Origin: Andreesenia sp964489735 | Lineage (GTDB): Bacteria > Bacillota > Clostridia > Tissierellales > Gottschalkiaceae | Direction of reading: 5' to 3' | Assembly (NCBI GenBank): GCA_964489735.1 | Contig: CAZBAL010000006.1 | Span: 1 to 64,000, forward strand | Length of the DNA stretch: 64,000 nt | In this document: piece by piece, positions 35,732-46,483 of the stretch | Layout of the letters: each line of letters opens with the position of its first letter | How positions within the stretch are numbered: the stretch's first letter is position 1 | Position numbers and translations under genes: made by a program | Notes under the pieces: generated by a model | Told to the model about the DNA's origin: nothing | Database searches by the model: none | Seen by the model: only the letters and a program-made list of their open reading frames with translations

Positions 35732-38221
35732 TTATAATACGGTTCTAGGATTCACGTCTACACTTACTATTATATCAGAATTCTGTTCAGCTTTTTCAAC
35801 TAAGCAGTATTTCCTTACAATATCTTTTATAAAATCTAATTCATCTTTATCTGTTTTTATTAAGATTTTCCATCTATATCTATCTTTAATCTTGTATATT
35901 GAAGCCATATTCGGTCCTAATATATGTGTATTCTTAATGATGAAGTTCTTACTCTTTTCTTCATAGATTGCTCTATGAATTCTGTGAACTTCCTCATATA
36001 CCCTATTCTCATCTCTGCCGTAAACTGTGATGTCTATCAGCTCAGAAAAAGGCGGATATCCATATGCTTTTCTAATTTTTATCTCATCAGTGTAAAATGA
36101 TTTATAATCTGAATTCATCGATGAGCGAATTGCATAGTTGTCAGGATTATAAGTCTGTATCACTACATCACTATCTTTTCCTGCTCTTCCGGCTCTTCCA
36201 GACACTTGAGTAATAAGCTGGAAAGTTCTTTCTGCTGAAGAATAGTCCGGAATATTCAGAGATATATCCGCCATAATGATTCCAACAAGAGTCACATCAG
36301 GAAAATCAAATCCTTTGCTGACCATCTGAGTTCCTATAAGTATATCTATTCTCTTATCCTTCATCATACTGTATATTCTCTCATAACTTCCCTTTTGGGA
36401 CATAGTATCCGCATCCATTCTGGCAACTCTAGCCCCTGGAAAATATTTTCTCGCCTCAATCTCAACTTTTTGAGTTCCTATACCCATATATCTTATATAT
36501 TTTGAATCACATTCCGGACATTTTTCAGGCACCTTTTTTGTCTGACCGCAATAGTGACATACCATAATATTCTCTCTCATATGAAAGTTCATAGAAATAT
36601 CGCACGAGTCACATCTTATCGTGTAACCACACTCTCTGCAGCTCACTGCCTTAGAAAAACCTCTGCTATTTAGAAATAGTATAGTCTGTTCTCCCTTCTT
36701 GAGTCTGTCATTTATGTTGTTGTAAAGATCATAACTGAATATAGTTTTATTTCCATTTAACAGTTCTTCTCTCATATCAACAATTCTGACTTCAGGCATC
36801 TTAATATTCATAACTCTTTTGTGGAGTTCGATCAGCTTATAATCCTGTTTTTCAGATCTAAAGTAAGACTTAATTGAAGGAGTAGCTGAACCAAGCACCA
36901 GCTTAGCATTTTTCTCATAATTAAGTGAAATAAGCTTTTCAGCAACTTCAATAGATTCGTATTTAGGATTCATCTCTGACTTATATGAAGTTTCATGTTC
37001 TTCGTCTATAATAATAATTCCCAGATTTTCAAAAGGCATAAATAAAGCTGATCTTGTTCCAACAACAATTTGAACCTTTCCTTCTCTGATCTTTCTCCAC
37101 TGATCATATCTCTCACCAAAAGATAGATTACTATGATATATTGCCACTCTATTTTTAAACCTTCCAGCAAATCTTTCAACAGTTTGAGGTGTAAGTGCTA
37201 TCTCAGGAACTAGAACAATTGCATCTTGTCCTTTATTTATTACTTCCTCTATGAGCTGAAGATAGACTTCAGTTTTTCCACTTCCAGTGACACCTTTGAG
37301 CAGATATATTTTTTCGTCTCCACAAGTTATCCTGTTAAAAGCGCTCCTCTGCTCATCATTTAACTCATGCTTAGAGTATTTTTTAATATCTTCATCTATA
37401 ACTTTTCTCTCATACTCTTCTTCTTTTATTTTTATTATACCTTTATTTTCAAGCCCTTTTAGTGTCTGACTGCTTGTATTAAACTTTTCTAAAAGATCCT
37501 TATATTCGAATCTCAGGAACTCATCATCTCTGCCTAAAGTCTTGACTTCATTTAAGTACCTGAGTATTTCAATCTGTTTAGTTGCTCTGTTTCCAACGAC
37601 CTCAATAGCATTATCATAGTCATCATAATTTAGATATACATATTTTCTATATGCAATATTTACTGACTGTTTATAAACTTCATCAATAAATATATCTTCA
37701 CTATTGACCAGTTTATTGATTTCTCTTTTCAGTTGTGATTTTTCATAAAATTTACTGAACTTTTTAATAAATCTATCTAGTGACATTCTCTTTCTACTGT
37801 TCATATAATCAACAATCTCATCACCCAGTGATTCTGAATAACTGATCTCTTTTTTCAATATGATATATTTCTCCGATTTCGTACTTAGACCAGATGGGAT
37901 AATAGTTCTTATAGCATCAACGAATTTGCACAGATATCTTTCTCTCATCCAGAAAACTAAACTTATCTGTTTTTGTGTAAGCACTGGATTTTTATCTAAT
38001 AAGAATTGTACTTCTTTGATATTCATATTTCTTTCATCCGAACTCAGCTCTTCAGTGATTCCAAGTACTATTCCATCTATCATATTATCTCCTCTGCCAA
38101 ATGGCACCAGAACTCGCATACCTACCTGAATTTCACTCTCCATAAATTCAGGAATTGAATAAGTAAAAGGCTTATCCAGCTTGACATGAGGAATATCAAC
38201 TATTATATTAGCATAAAGCAT
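35732..38221 (-). CDS. priA: Primosomal replication restart helicase PriA
   Basis: PriA reloads the replisome at collapsed forks. The 829-residue protein has the N-terminal DNA-binding domain, Walker A GVTGSGKTEVY, DEEHETSYK, and the zinc-binding cysteine insert between about residues 530 and 580 (CRECGYTIRCDSC, CHYCG, CPEC), followed by helicase motifs IGTQMVSKGFDFP and QVSGRAGR. It follows coaBC after an intergenic hairpin. Confidence 0.97.
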   Translation of the reverse strand: MLYANIIVDIPHVKLDKPFTYSIPEFMESEIQVGMRVLVPFGRGDNMIDGIVLGITEELSSDERNMNIKEVQFLLDKNPVLTQKQISLVFWMRERYLCKFVDAIRTIIPSGLSTKSEKYIILKKEISYSESLGDEIVDYMNSRKRMSLDRFIKKFSKFYEKSQLKREINKLVNSEDIFIDEVYKQSVNIAYRKYVYLNYDDYDNAIEVVGNRATKQIEILRYLNEVKTLGRDDEFLRFEYKDLLEKFNTSSQTLKGLENKGIIKIKEEEYERKVIDEDIKKYSKHELNDEQRSAFNRITCGDEKIYLLKGVTGSGKTEVYLQLIEEVINKGQDAIVLVPEIALTPQTVERFAGRFKNRVAIYHSNLSFGERYDQWRKIREGKVQIVVGTRSALFMPFENLGIIIIDEEHETSYKSEMNPKYESIEVAEKLISLNYEKNAKLVLGSATPSIKSYFRSEKQDYKLIELHKRVMNIKMPEVRIVDMREELLNGNKTIFSYDLYNNINDRLKKGEQTILFLNSRGFSKAVSCRECGYTIRCDSCDISMNFHMRENIMVCHYCGQTKKVPEKCPECDSKYIRYMGIGTQKVEIEARKYFPGARVARMDADTMSQKGSYERIYSMMKDKRIDILIGTQMVSKGFDFPDVTLVGIIMADISLNIPDYSSAERTFQLITQVSGRAGRAGKDSDVVIQTYNPDNYAIRSSMNSDYKSFYTDEIKIRKAYGYPPFSELIDITVYGRDENRVYEEVHRIHRAIYEEKSKNFIIKNTHILGPNMASIYKIKDRYRWKILIKTDKDELDFIKDIVRKYCLVEKAEQNSDIIVSVDVNPRTVL

Positions 38222-38360
38222 CTATATCATCCTTCAGTAAATATACATATTCAGTATTTGTCTACCTCTTATGACCAATATCACAAGTGTTCGACAGTAT
38301 CCTATCAAGATCAAAAAATATAATTCTAAAATATCCTGCGAAATCTAGTCTATTATCAGT

Positions 38361-38390
38361 AAAAAAATAGAGAGCTTAAAATTAAGCTCT
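38361..38390 (-). terminator. Terminator overlapping the coaBC stop
   Basis: AGAGCTTA and TAAGCTCT pair around a four-base loop and a seven-T run follows four bases later on the minus strand. The coaBC stop codon lies in the stem. Confidence 0.75.
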
Positions 38391-39686
38391 TTTTATCTCC
38401 ATGACCTTGTCTATAATAATATCTGCAAGTTCTCTTTTAGTCATCTTATTAATTTCATATATCCTGCCATCATTGAAAATAATTTCAGCAGCATTGTAAT
38501 CAGAACCAAAACCCGTTTCCTTTCCGGATATGTCATTTGCAACTATGAAATCCAAGTTCTTTGAAACTATTTTCTTCTTGGCATTTTCCACTAGATTCTC
38601 ACTCTCTGCAGCAAACCCAACCAGTATCTGATCTTTCTTTTTTTCTCCTAAAGCCTTTGCAATATCAACAGTTCTCTGGAATTCGAGGCTCAGATTGTCA
38701 TCTGCTTTTTTTATCTTCTGATTGGAATAGTTCATAGGTTTATAATCAAGTGGTGCTGCAGCTTTAATCACAATATCCAAACTATCAAATACTTCATCTA
38801 TTGCATTTAGCATTTCATCCGTAGTTTCAATTTCAACAACTTCTATACCAGATGGCTTTTCCAGCCTCGTAGGTCCTGTAACTAAAATGACATCGGCTCC
38901 TCTATCTCTTGCTGCTTTAGCAATCTCATACCCCATCTTACCACTTGAATTGTTAGTGATATATCTTACAGGGTCTAGTCTTGCAATAGTTGGTCCCGCT
39001 GTGACAAGAAGTTTCATCCCTGACATATCTGTGTCCCGAAGTTCAACTGGAATCCGACTCATTTCTACGTTAGAATCATTTGCCTCACCATTAGACTGTT
39101 CTTCTGACTGATTCAAATATATGGACTTATTTGAATTTTTTTCTCCACTTAATAAGCTTAAAACAAAATCTACGATCCTCTGTGGATCTTCAAGTTTGCC
39201 TTCTCCTACATCTCCACAGGCAAGTCTTCCAGATGCAGGTGAAATAAAATAGTATCCCAGTTCAGATAACTTGGAAACATTCTCTTTAAATATAGGATTG
39301 TTGTACATATTCGTATTCATAGCAGGTGCAAATACAACCGGTGCTAATGTTGCCATAACTGTGGTGCTCAGCATATCATCTGCAATGCCATTGGCAATTT
39401 TTCCTATTATATTCGCAGTAGCTGGTGCAATCAAAAAAAGGTCTGCAGCTTTTGCTATTGATATATGCTCCACATCCCATGATGGAATATCTCCAAACAT
39501 ATCTGTGACTACAAAGTTCTGCGACATAGTCTGGAATGTAAGAGGAGCTACAAACTTTTCAGCAGCTTCTGTCATTATCACTTTGACATCTGCACCCTGT
39601 TTTACTAATCTGCTCACAATATCAGGAGCCTTATATGCTGCTATGCCTCCCGTTACTCCTAACACTATATTCTTAACTTTTAACAA
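38382..39686 (-). CDS. coaBC: Bifunctional phosphopantothenoylcysteine decarboxylase/synthase CoaBC
   Basis: CoaBC adds cysteine to 4'-phosphopantothenate and decarboxylates the product in CoA synthesis. The flavin-binding CoaC half begins NIVLGVTGGIAAYKAPD and has the ASGRLACGDVGEGKLE active-site loop; the CoaB half includes LLVTAGPTIARLDPVRYI. An unusual acidic, Ser/Asn-rich linker joins them around residues 190-225. The TTG at 39686 gives the familiar MLKVKNIVLG start with GAGGTG upstream; the GTG three codons earlier overlaps that site. Confidence 0.95.
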   Translation of the reverse strand: MLKVKNIVLGVTGGIAAYKAPDIVSRLVKQGADVKVIMTEAAEKFVAPLTFQTMSQNFVVTDMFGDIPSWDVEHISIAKAADLFLIAPATANIIGKIANGIADDMLSTTVMATLAPVVFAPAMNTNMYNNPIFKENVSKLSELGYYFISPASGRLACGDVGEGKLEDPQRIVDFVLSLLSGEKNSNKSIYLNQSEEQSNGEANDSNVEMSRIPVELRDTDMSGMKLLVTAGPTIARLDPVRYITNNSSGKMGYEIAKAARDRGADVILVTGPTRLEKPSGIEVVEIETTDEMLNAIDEVFDSLDIVIKAAAPLDYKPMNYSNQKIKKADDNLSLEFQRTVDIAKALGEKKKDQILVGFAAESENLVENAKKKIVSKNLDFIVANDISGKETGFGSDYNAAEIIFNDGRIYEINKMTKRELADIIIDKVMEIKRA

Positions 39687-39719
39687 TCTCCACACCTCAT
39701 CTGCTCTAAATAAATATTA

Positions 39720-40025
39720 TTATTCTTCAACTGCCGAGTCTTCAGAGCTCTCCTCAGATTCCACTGATTCAGACATTGCAGCTTCAACGTTTTCTGAAAG
39801 TTCTTCTTCATCTTCTAAAAGAGTTCTGTCAATCTTATGAAATTCTAATAAGTTTTCTTTGTACTCTCTAATAGCTATTGATATTGCACCTTCCTCTTCC
39901 GATTCTTTTTCAACAAGAGGTGTTGAGCCTTCTAATATCTGTCTGGCTCTCTTAGATATAACAGTGACTAAACTGTACTTGCTATCAATATTTTCTAATA
40001 ATTCATTATTGGATAAATTCTTCAT
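39720..40025 (-). CDS. rpoZ: DNA-directed RNA polymerase omega subunit
   Basis: The omega subunit helps assemble and stabilise RNA polymerase. The 101-residue protein has SKYSLVTVISKRARQI near residue 15, the conserved omega helix, followed by an acidic Glu/Ser-rich tail beyond the usual 65-70 residue core. It sits between gmk and coaBC as is standard. Confidence 0.93.
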   Translation of the reverse strand: MKNLSNNELLENIDSKYSLVTVISKRARQILEGSTPLVEKESEEEGAISIAIREYKENLLEFHKIDRTLLEDEEELSENVEAAMSESVESEESSEDSAVEE

Positions 40026-40036
40026 TCTTCTTCCTC

Positions 40037-40639
40037 CTATAAACCCTCAATCAAATTCTTCTGTCTGTGGACTCTGCATTTTTCAGCTTCTATTATTGCT
40101 TCCATTTTAGAAACTGCGCTATCAACCTCATCATTTAAGACTGCATAGTCATATTTAAATGCATAGCCAATCTCATCATATGCGCTTTCAAATCTCCTGA
40201 TCATAGATTCTCTAGTCTCAGTTCCTCTGAGTTCCAATCTGCTCTTAAGTTCTTCCATAGATGGAGGGAGTATAAACACAAATACACCATCTTTGTAAAT
40301 CTCTTTAACTTTCAAAGCTCCCTGAATATCAATCTCCAAAAGTACATCTTTACCCTGCTCAAGTTTTTCAAGTACCTTAGTCTTTGGAGTACCATAATAG
40401 TTACCATAGACTTCGGCATGCTCTAAGAACTCATTTTCTGAAAGCATCTCTTTAAATTCTTCTCTCTTTAAAAAATAGTAATTTACACCGTCAACCTCAC
40501 CAGGTCTAGGATCTCTTGTTGTTGCAGATATCGAAAGTTCGATACTCTTGTTTTTTTCTAGTAAACCTTTGCATATAGTTCCTTTTCCTGCCCCTGAAGG
40601 TCCAGAAACTACTAATAATAAGCCTTTAGTGCTCATCAA
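40037..40639 (-). CDS. gmk: Guanylate kinase
   Basis: Gmk phosphorylates GMP to GDP and is essential for GTP and (p)ppGpp balance. The 200-residue protein has the P-loop GPSGAGKGT, the GMP-binding STTRDPRPGEVDGVNY segment and LEHAEVYGNYYGTP. Length and motifs are complete. It follows remA by 11 bases. Confidence 0.97.
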   Translation of the reverse strand: MMSTKGLLLVVSGPSGAGKGTICKGLLEKNKSIELSISATTRDPRPGEVDGVNYYFLKREEFKEMLSENEFLEHAEVYGNYYGTPKTKVLEKLEQGKDVLLEIDIQGALKVKEIYKDGVFVFILPPSMEELKSRLELRGTETRESMIRRFESAYDEIGYAFKYDYAVLNDEVDSAVSKMEAIIEAEKCRVHRQKNLIEGL

Positions 40640-40650
40640 CCCATTCCTCC

Positions 40651-40914
40651 TTATTCAGTATCTGAAACACAATCTTTATTATCTAATCTATTAGATACTG
40701 TTTCCGGCTGAACCGCCGACAGTATAATATGATCACTATCAGTAATTACTACAGCCCTCGTTCTTCTGCCATAAGTTGCATCTATGAGCATTCCTCTGTC
40801 CCTAGCTTCTTGAATAATTCTCTTTATTGGTGCTGATTCCGGACTTACAATAGCCACTATCCTATTAGCTGATACCATGTTTCCAAAACCAATATTAATT
40901 AATCTTATAGCCAT
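40651..40914 (-). CDS. remA: RemA / DUF370 family DNA-binding regulator
   Basis: RemA of B. subtilis is a ring-forming DNA-binding activator of biofilm matrix and osmoprotection genes. This 87-residue protein starts MAIRLINIGFGNMVSANR and has the SAPIKRIIQEARDRGMLIDATYGRRTR-like core of the family (arginine-rich DNA-binding region). It is encoded between yicC and gmk, the conserved location. Its targets here are unknown. Confidence 0.92.
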   Translation of the reverse strand: MAIRLINIGFGNMVSANRIVAIVSPESAPIKRIIQEARDRGMLIDATYGRRTRAVVITDSDHIILSAVQPETVSNRLDNKDCVSDTE

Positions 40915-40934
40915 ATGAACACCTCCTGAACTAT

Positions 40935-41813
40935 CTATTCAATATTCTGTATCTGTTCTCTTATCTCTTCAATTTTTGTTTTTATTTCAACTACTCTATT
41001 TAAAATCTCTGTATTTCCTGCTTTTGAACCGATGGTATTTGTCTCTCTATTCATTTCTTGAACAATAAAGTCAAGTTTTTTACCTATGCTTCCTTCACTT
41101 GCCGCCGTATGTCTGAAGAGGCCAATATGACTGTTAAGTCTTACAATTTCCTCATCTACATTAGATTTGTCAGCAAAATAAGCAATCTCATTTTCAAGCT
41201 TGTTACTATCGACTGCTCCTCTATCTTCCAAGATTTCTGCTATTCTCTTACTGAGCTTCTCTCTATACTCAGTAACCATCTCGTCCTTATACCTTTCTAT
41301 TTCGGTAATCATATTTTCAATGGAAGAAAGCTTAGACTCCATATTCCCAGCTAGGACTTCACCTTCTCTACTCCTAGCAGCATCTAGCTTATCAAGGGAA
41401 GTATTCAAAGCCTCTCTGCAAATATTCCAGATTTCTTCCTGGTCATATTCTTTTTTGACCGGCTTAAGTACATCAGGAAAATCTAAAAATCTATCCATCG
41501 TGATATCTGAATAAATACCGATTTTTCTTCCCAAATCTTCTACTGCTTTTAAATATGCATGTGCAAGTTTTTCATCTACCTGTACTTCAACATCATCCTG
41601 ACCAAATTCATCTATGTTGATATACACTTCAATTCTTCCTCTATCAACTTTAGATTTAATATTAGATTTAACTTGTTCTTCCAAATAGGAGATATGTCTA
41701 GGTATTCTAGTGACAATGTCACAGTATCTGTGATTAACAGTTTTTATCTCTACACTTATGGTTATTGAACCTTCTGTATGCTCCCCTATACCATATCCAG
41801 TCATGCTCTTCAA
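40935..41813 (-). CDS. yicC: YicC family endoribonuclease / stress protein
   Basis: The 292-residue protein begins MKSMTGYG and ends in the RETNTIGSKAGN and EIRE-type C-terminus typical of YicC (YloC). Members are hexameric clamp-like endoribonucleases involved in RNA turnover. The centre is strongly helical. It is first in the yicC-remA-gmk-rpoZ-coaBC run and divergent from rqcH. Confidence 0.94.
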   Translation of the reverse strand: MKSMTGYGIGEHTEGSITISVEIKTVNHRYCDIVTRIPRHISYLEEQVKSNIKSKVDRGRIEVYINIDEFGQDDVEVQVDEKLAHAYLKAVEDLGRKIGIYSDITMDRFLDFPDVLKPVKKEYDQEEIWNICREALNTSLDKLDAARSREGEVLAGNMESKLSSIENMITEIERYKDEMVTEYREKLSKRIAEILEDRGAVDSNKLENEIAYFADKSNVDEEIVRLNSHIGLFRHTAASEGSIGKKLDFIVQEMNRETNTIGSKAGNTEILNRVVEIKTKIEEIREQIQNIE

Positions 41814-42163
41814 TATTATAAGCCCCTCTCAATTATTCTGCATTTAATCTTCGGCTTACTCTCCGATTTGTTACATTCATACATGAATATATATTTTCAT
41901 AAAGTATATTCTATTATAACATATAGATGCCTATTCTTTTAGGGAAATCTCGCTTTTTCTTTAAATTTCGCCGATTTTTGTAGGAATACAGATAGAATCA
42001 TGTACTCACAGATATTACAGAAAATCATGATTTAACAAAACCAATTTATCTGTTCATGCTCTCCAAAAGTCCATTATATTAAGACATTGCCTAATAATTC
42101 TCATAAAACAGTCTAAATGCTACAGATGGAATCTATGTTATAATATTCATGGAAGGTGATAAT
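41814..42163. promoter_or_regulatory. Divergent promoter region of yicC and rqcH
   Basis: Extended -10 elements point both ways: TGTTATAAT on the minus strand (41913-41921) for yicC and TGTTATAAT on the plus strand (42136-42144) for rqcH. The latter would give a very short leader. No -35 is convincing for either, and no gene fits in the region. Confidence 0.55.
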
Positions 42164-43936
42164 ATGGCATTTGACGGAATAGTTCTCAATGCAGTTGAGA
42201 ATGAACTTGAAGAAAAACTTATTGGTACTAAAATAGATAGAGTTAATCAGCCTGAAAAGGATGAGCTCATAATAAATATACGTGGAAAAGGTGAGAATTA
42301 TAAGCTGCTGCTATCAGCTAGCAGCAATAATCCAAGAGCTCACCTAACAACAATGACGAAACCTAACCCCATGAGTCCTCCAATGTTCTGTATGCTTTTA
42401 AGAAAGCACTTACAGGGAGGAATAATAACTGATATCAGACAGATTGAAATGGAGAGAATCCTGGTCATTGAAATTGAATCAATGGATGAACTTGGATATA
42501 AATCAAAGAAAGATCTTGTCATTGAAATAATGAGCAAACACAGCAATATAATTCTTGTCAGAAAAGATGATTCACAGATTCTTGATTCAATAAAAAGAAT
42601 ACCTGCATCTACTTCCTCAGTGAGACAGGTACTTCCGGGACTCAAATATGAATACCCACCATCACAGGATAAAGTTAATCCTTTGGCATATGAGTTTAGT
42701 CTTTTACCAGACACTTTGAAATTGACAGACAGAAATTTAAAACTATTTAAATTCCTATACTTCACTTTCTTAGGTATGAGTCCACTCATAGCTCGTGAAA
42801 TAGCATTTAGAGCAAATTTAGACTCGGATAAATTTATATATGATCTAGATGAAGCCGATATAAATAATCTCTCTAATACCCTGTCTGAATTCTATTCACA
42901 TATAAAAAATGATGTATTCAGCCCGACTATAGTGAGAGATCCTGACACTTCAGAAGTAACTGCATTTTCTGCAGTTGAACTCCATCAGTTCACAGGATTT
43001 CAGGTTGAGAAGATTGACTCTATATCAAGTCTACTAGAGAAGTTTTTCACGGAAAGAGATAATCAGGACAGAATAAAGCAGAAATCATCTGACCTTAGAA
43101 AATCAATTTCCACGAAGCTTGAAAGATTAATGAACAAAACGGCAAAACAAGAACTTGAGCTTAGAGAATCCAAAGACAGAGAAAAGTATAGAATCAAAGG
43201 AGAACTGTTAACTGCTAATTTATATAAAGTAGGTAAAGGTGATAGAGAGATTATTGTAGACAATTTTTACAGTGAAGATTTTGAAAAGATGTCGATTAGT
43301 CTTGACCCCAAACTTTCACCAGCAGATAATGCACAGAAATATTTCAAAAGGTATAATAAACTGAAGCATGCAGACAATCTCCTGACTACTCAGATTGAAC
43401 AATCTAGAGAAGAGATTGAGTACCTAGATAATATTATTTTCTCCATAGACAATTCAACTGAAATTACAGAAATAGATGAGATTAGAGAGGAGCTTATTAA
43501 GGAAAACTATCTGAAAAGTTACCACCTTAAGAATAGAAAACAAAAACAAGAATCATCAAAACCCCATCATTATGAATCTTCTGATGGATTTGATATATAT
43601 GTCGGAAAGAACAACAAACAGAACGACTATCTAACACTGAGATTTGCTAATAGAGATGATTACTGGTTTCATACTAAAGATATACCCGGCTCTCATGTAA
43701 TAATTAAATCTGATGGTAGAGAAATAACTGAAACAGCAATTAAGGAGGCGGCTCTCCTAGCTTCATATTACAGTAAAGGAAAAATGTCTTCGAATGTAGC
43801 GGTCGACTACACTGAGAAAAAGAATGTAAGAAAACCTAGCGGTGCAAAACCAGGAATGGTTATATATGAAAATAATAGCACCATTTATATTACTCCAGAA
43901 AGGTCAGAAGTAATCAAAATAAAAAAAGTCTGTTAG
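42164..43936 (+). CDS. rqcH: Ribosome quality control factor RqcH (NFACT / Rqc2 family)
   Basis: RqcH binds stalled 50S subunits and recruits alanyl-tRNA to build C-terminal alanine tails on trapped peptides. The 590-residue protein has the NFACT-N domain (MAFDGIVLNAVENEL), a central coiled coil (about 285-460) and the NFACT-R domain with DYWFHTKDIPGSHVII. Older annotations call such proteins fibronectin-binding. I start at ATG 42164, which has GGAAGGTGAT upstream, rather than the ATG five codons earlier. It ends at a strong hairpin. Confidence 0.93.
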   Translation: MAFDGIVLNAVENELEEKLIGTKIDRVNQPEKDELIINIRGKGENYKLLLSASSNNPRAHLTTMTKPNPMSPPMFCMLLRKHLQGGIITDIRQIEMERILVIEIESMDELGYKSKKDLVIEIMSKHSNIILVRKDDSQILDSIKRIPASTSSVRQVLPGLKYEYPPSQDKVNPLAYEFSLLPDTLKLTDRNLKLFKFLYFTFLGMSPLIAREIAFRANLDSDKFIYDLDEADINNLSNTLSEFYSHIKNDVFSPTIVRDPDTSEVTAFSAVELHQFTGFQVEKIDSISSLLEKFFTERDNQDRIKQKSSDLRKSISTKLERLMNKTAKQELELRESKDREKYRIKGELLTANLYKVGKGDREIIVDNFYSEDFEKMSISLDPKLSPADNAQKYFKRYNKLKHADNLLTTQIEQSREEIEYLDNIIFSIDNSTEITEIDEIREELIKENYLKSYHLKNRKQKQESSKPHHYESSDGFDIYVGKNNKQNDYLTLRFANRDDYWFHTKDIPGSHVIIKSDGREITETAIKEAALLASYYSKGKMSSNVAVDYTEKKNVRKPSGAKPGMVIYENNSTIYITPERSEVIKIKKVC

Positions 43937-43982
43937 TCAAAATAAACTTTCAAATCATGATTCTTTGTGAAATAAACACATT

Positions 43983-44018
43983 ATATAGAGGTTATAGTGA
44001 ATACTATAACCTCTATAT
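43983..44018. terminator. Long perfect hairpin after rqcH
   Basis: Sixteen perfect pairs (ATATAGAGGTTATAGT with its complement) flank a four-base loop, 46 bp past the rqcH stop. There is no clean T run on either side, so it may work as a terminator for both converging units or as a 3'-end stabiliser. Confidence 0.65.
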
Positions 44019-44167
44019 ATATTACTATGAAGTTCAATAAAAATTCAGTATCTTTGTGTGAAATAACCTTTTCATTTACTCAATCCACTTTAAATCAACT
44101 GTATTATCAAAGCAGTGGAATTTTATATCTGCTATACCTGCTGCATCTTCTATATCAATATCAGGTC

Positions 44168-46074
44168 CTAATATTTTTTAATACTTCCTGGTATTCTAAC
44201 TTCTCCGTTTAAGTTGCACTCTTTAAACGATAATTCACCAATTTTCTTCAACTTGGAACCACCTTCGAATCTAAGCGTATTTAATGGTGTCTTTTTAAAG
44301 GCATAAACAGCAATAGTTTCTACCGATGATGGTATGTTTACTTCTTCCAAGCCACTTTCACCAAATGACAGTGGACCAACAACAATAAGAGAGTTTGGTA
44401 AATCTATTGTCTTGAGAGACTCACAATTAGCAAACGCTCTCTCTTTAATATTTACGACATGATTTGGAATTTCTACTTCCTCAAGTGAAGCACAATTACT
44501 AAAAGTATAACTTGGTATCACTGTAATAGGACTTAGAATTTTTGCACTGCTTAAGTTTTGACAAGATCTAAAAACTCCATCTTCCATTAGTTCGACAGAA
44601 TTCGGAACCGTTATAGATTTCAATCCAGATCCAAAAAACGCATGCGATTTTATTTCCTTCACCGAATTAGGAATGACAATCTCTGAAAGTGCAGAGCAAG
44701 CCGAAAAAGCAAATCGATCTATCGATGTTACTGAGCTAGGTATCACTACTGTTTTCAATAAAGGGCTTCCAGAAAAAGCATTTTCTCCAATGGATGTTAC
44801 TGAATTTGGAATATTAACTTTCAATAATGACATACATCCTCTAAAACTATGAGGAGCAATTGATTTTAATGAGCCAGGTAGTACGACTTCTGTCAACTCA
44901 GTAGAACCAAAAGACCATTCCCCGATAGTTTCAGGAGAGTAACTATCAATAAATACAACTTCTTCCAAAGTAGACCCATAAAACCCAGAATTCCCTATAT
45001 GACACTCTTGCGGAATGTATACTTTTTTCAAAGTAGTGCTGTTTTTGAAAGCATCTTTGCCCAGTTCTTTTACTCTTATGCCTTCAATATATCTAGGAAG
45101 TGCTAGTGTCGCCATAGAACTGTTAGAAGACTTTATTCTTACACTCATATCGTCTATTTTTTCCCATTCATAATCAGCTACTATTACTTTAACTTTCTTT
45201 TTTGCCCTTTTACCATCTGTAGTTTTGAAAACTACAGTAACTTGGTACTCTCCTTCAACTGTAGAATTAACATAGTCGTCCTCTATGTATATATCGCTTA
45301 CAGCATTTCCGTTCTCATCCGTTGCTGTAACACCTTCCAGTATATGACTATTCAGTTTATCTCTACCTGCTGAACCATCTGTTATTTCACTATCATTTAG
45401 TTGAACTCCATATGCTTCAGGCAAGTTCTTTACATTAACATCTGTCGTTTCATAGGTTCTTTCATTATATGGTATTGTAAGACTGTATAATATTTTGGCT
45501 AGCTCTGCTCTGCTTATATCATTTTCAGACTTGAACACCCTCCAGGGTAACCATTAATAGCTCCCATAGAAACCAGCTTTTCAATTGAGCCTTTCGCCCA
45601 ATGGCCTTCTATATCTGTCAATGATGCAGTATTTCCCAAGTCATTATACTTATTTGTATTATCCAGAGCAGCAAATATCAACTTAGATGCCTCTGCTCTT
45701 TTTATATTGTTTCCTGGCTTAAAACTTCCATCAGCATATCCGTCGATTATTCCTGCAGAAGATAGATCCGTAATATATGGTTCACTCCACATTTCTGAGT
45801 TCACATCAGTGTAAGTTTTTACTATTCCCTTCGACTTTATAAGCATGTCAAAATATGCACTGACCATCTTTGCTGCTTCTTCTCTTTTTATCGGATTATC
45901 TGGTCTAAATGTTTCATCAGGATATCCATTTATTACTTTCTCTTCTACCAGCTTTTCTATAGCTGGCTTAGCCCAGTGCTCTCCTATATCAGTAAGTGTT
46001 ACTGCGGATGCAATGCTCGAACTTATTATGACCGTACCCAATGCTAATTATATTATTTTTTTACTCTTTCCCAT
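44168..46074 (-). pseudogene. SLH-anchored leucine-rich-repeat (BspA-type) surface protein, broken
   Basis: The gene would start at ATG 46074 behind GGGGAG and encode a signal peptide (MGKSKKII, then LALGTVIISSSIASA), three SLH domains, an Ig-like domain and about ten LRR_5 repeats (pattern VxIPxSVxxIgxxAFxxC), in all about 635 residues. Two lesions break it. The ninth codon, inside the signal peptide, is TAA (46048-46050). In the third SLH domain, after INGYPGG at about 45540, one base is missing and the reading moves to the frame with FKSENDISRAE. SLH domains bind wall polymers, so the intact protein would have been displayed on the surface. A sequencing error at either site cannot be excluded. 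Confidence 0.8.
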
Positions 46075-46413
46075 TTTAATCTCCCCTTTTATGGTATTGT
46101 TTTAATTAATAAGTTTCTATACTTACTTTTCATAGTTGGGATCCCCCAGTCCACAACTATTGTACAGCCTTAGACTGTATTTACATAATTTGTCTTGAAA
46201 CTGAATTAACAGTATTTCAAGCTATCAATTTATATACCCAACACATACTATACCAATCTAATTTTATTATATTAAAAAAATATAAGTAAATGATTATTCC
46301 TCTATATGTGTTGCAACCCTGCCTTTAGTATACATGAAAAAATTAAAATGAAAAATATGCAAAAGTATATAATTTCTCCTAAAAATCTCTACAAAAGTAT
46401 ATATTATAAAAAA
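46075..46413. other. Upstream region of the broken surface protein gene
   Basis: This AT-rich stretch has no credible gene. It should hold the promoter of the SLH/LRR gene; a TACAAT hexamer (minus strand, about 46160) is the best -10 but lacks a good -35. A GATCCCCCA block at 46139-46148 resembles one at 19679-19687 near the other broken gene. Confidence 0.4.
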
Positions 46414-46483
46414 AAGACATATTGCCTTTTGTACTTTGAAATGCCATTTGTAATAATGACAACTCATAAGGTCAATATGTCTT
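46407..46483 (-). terminator. Terminator after pyrR
   Basis: AAGACATATTG(A)CCTT pairs with AAGG(C)AATATGTCTT across a long loop, and eight T residues follow on the minus strand. It begins immediately after the pyrR stop. Confidence 0.85.
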
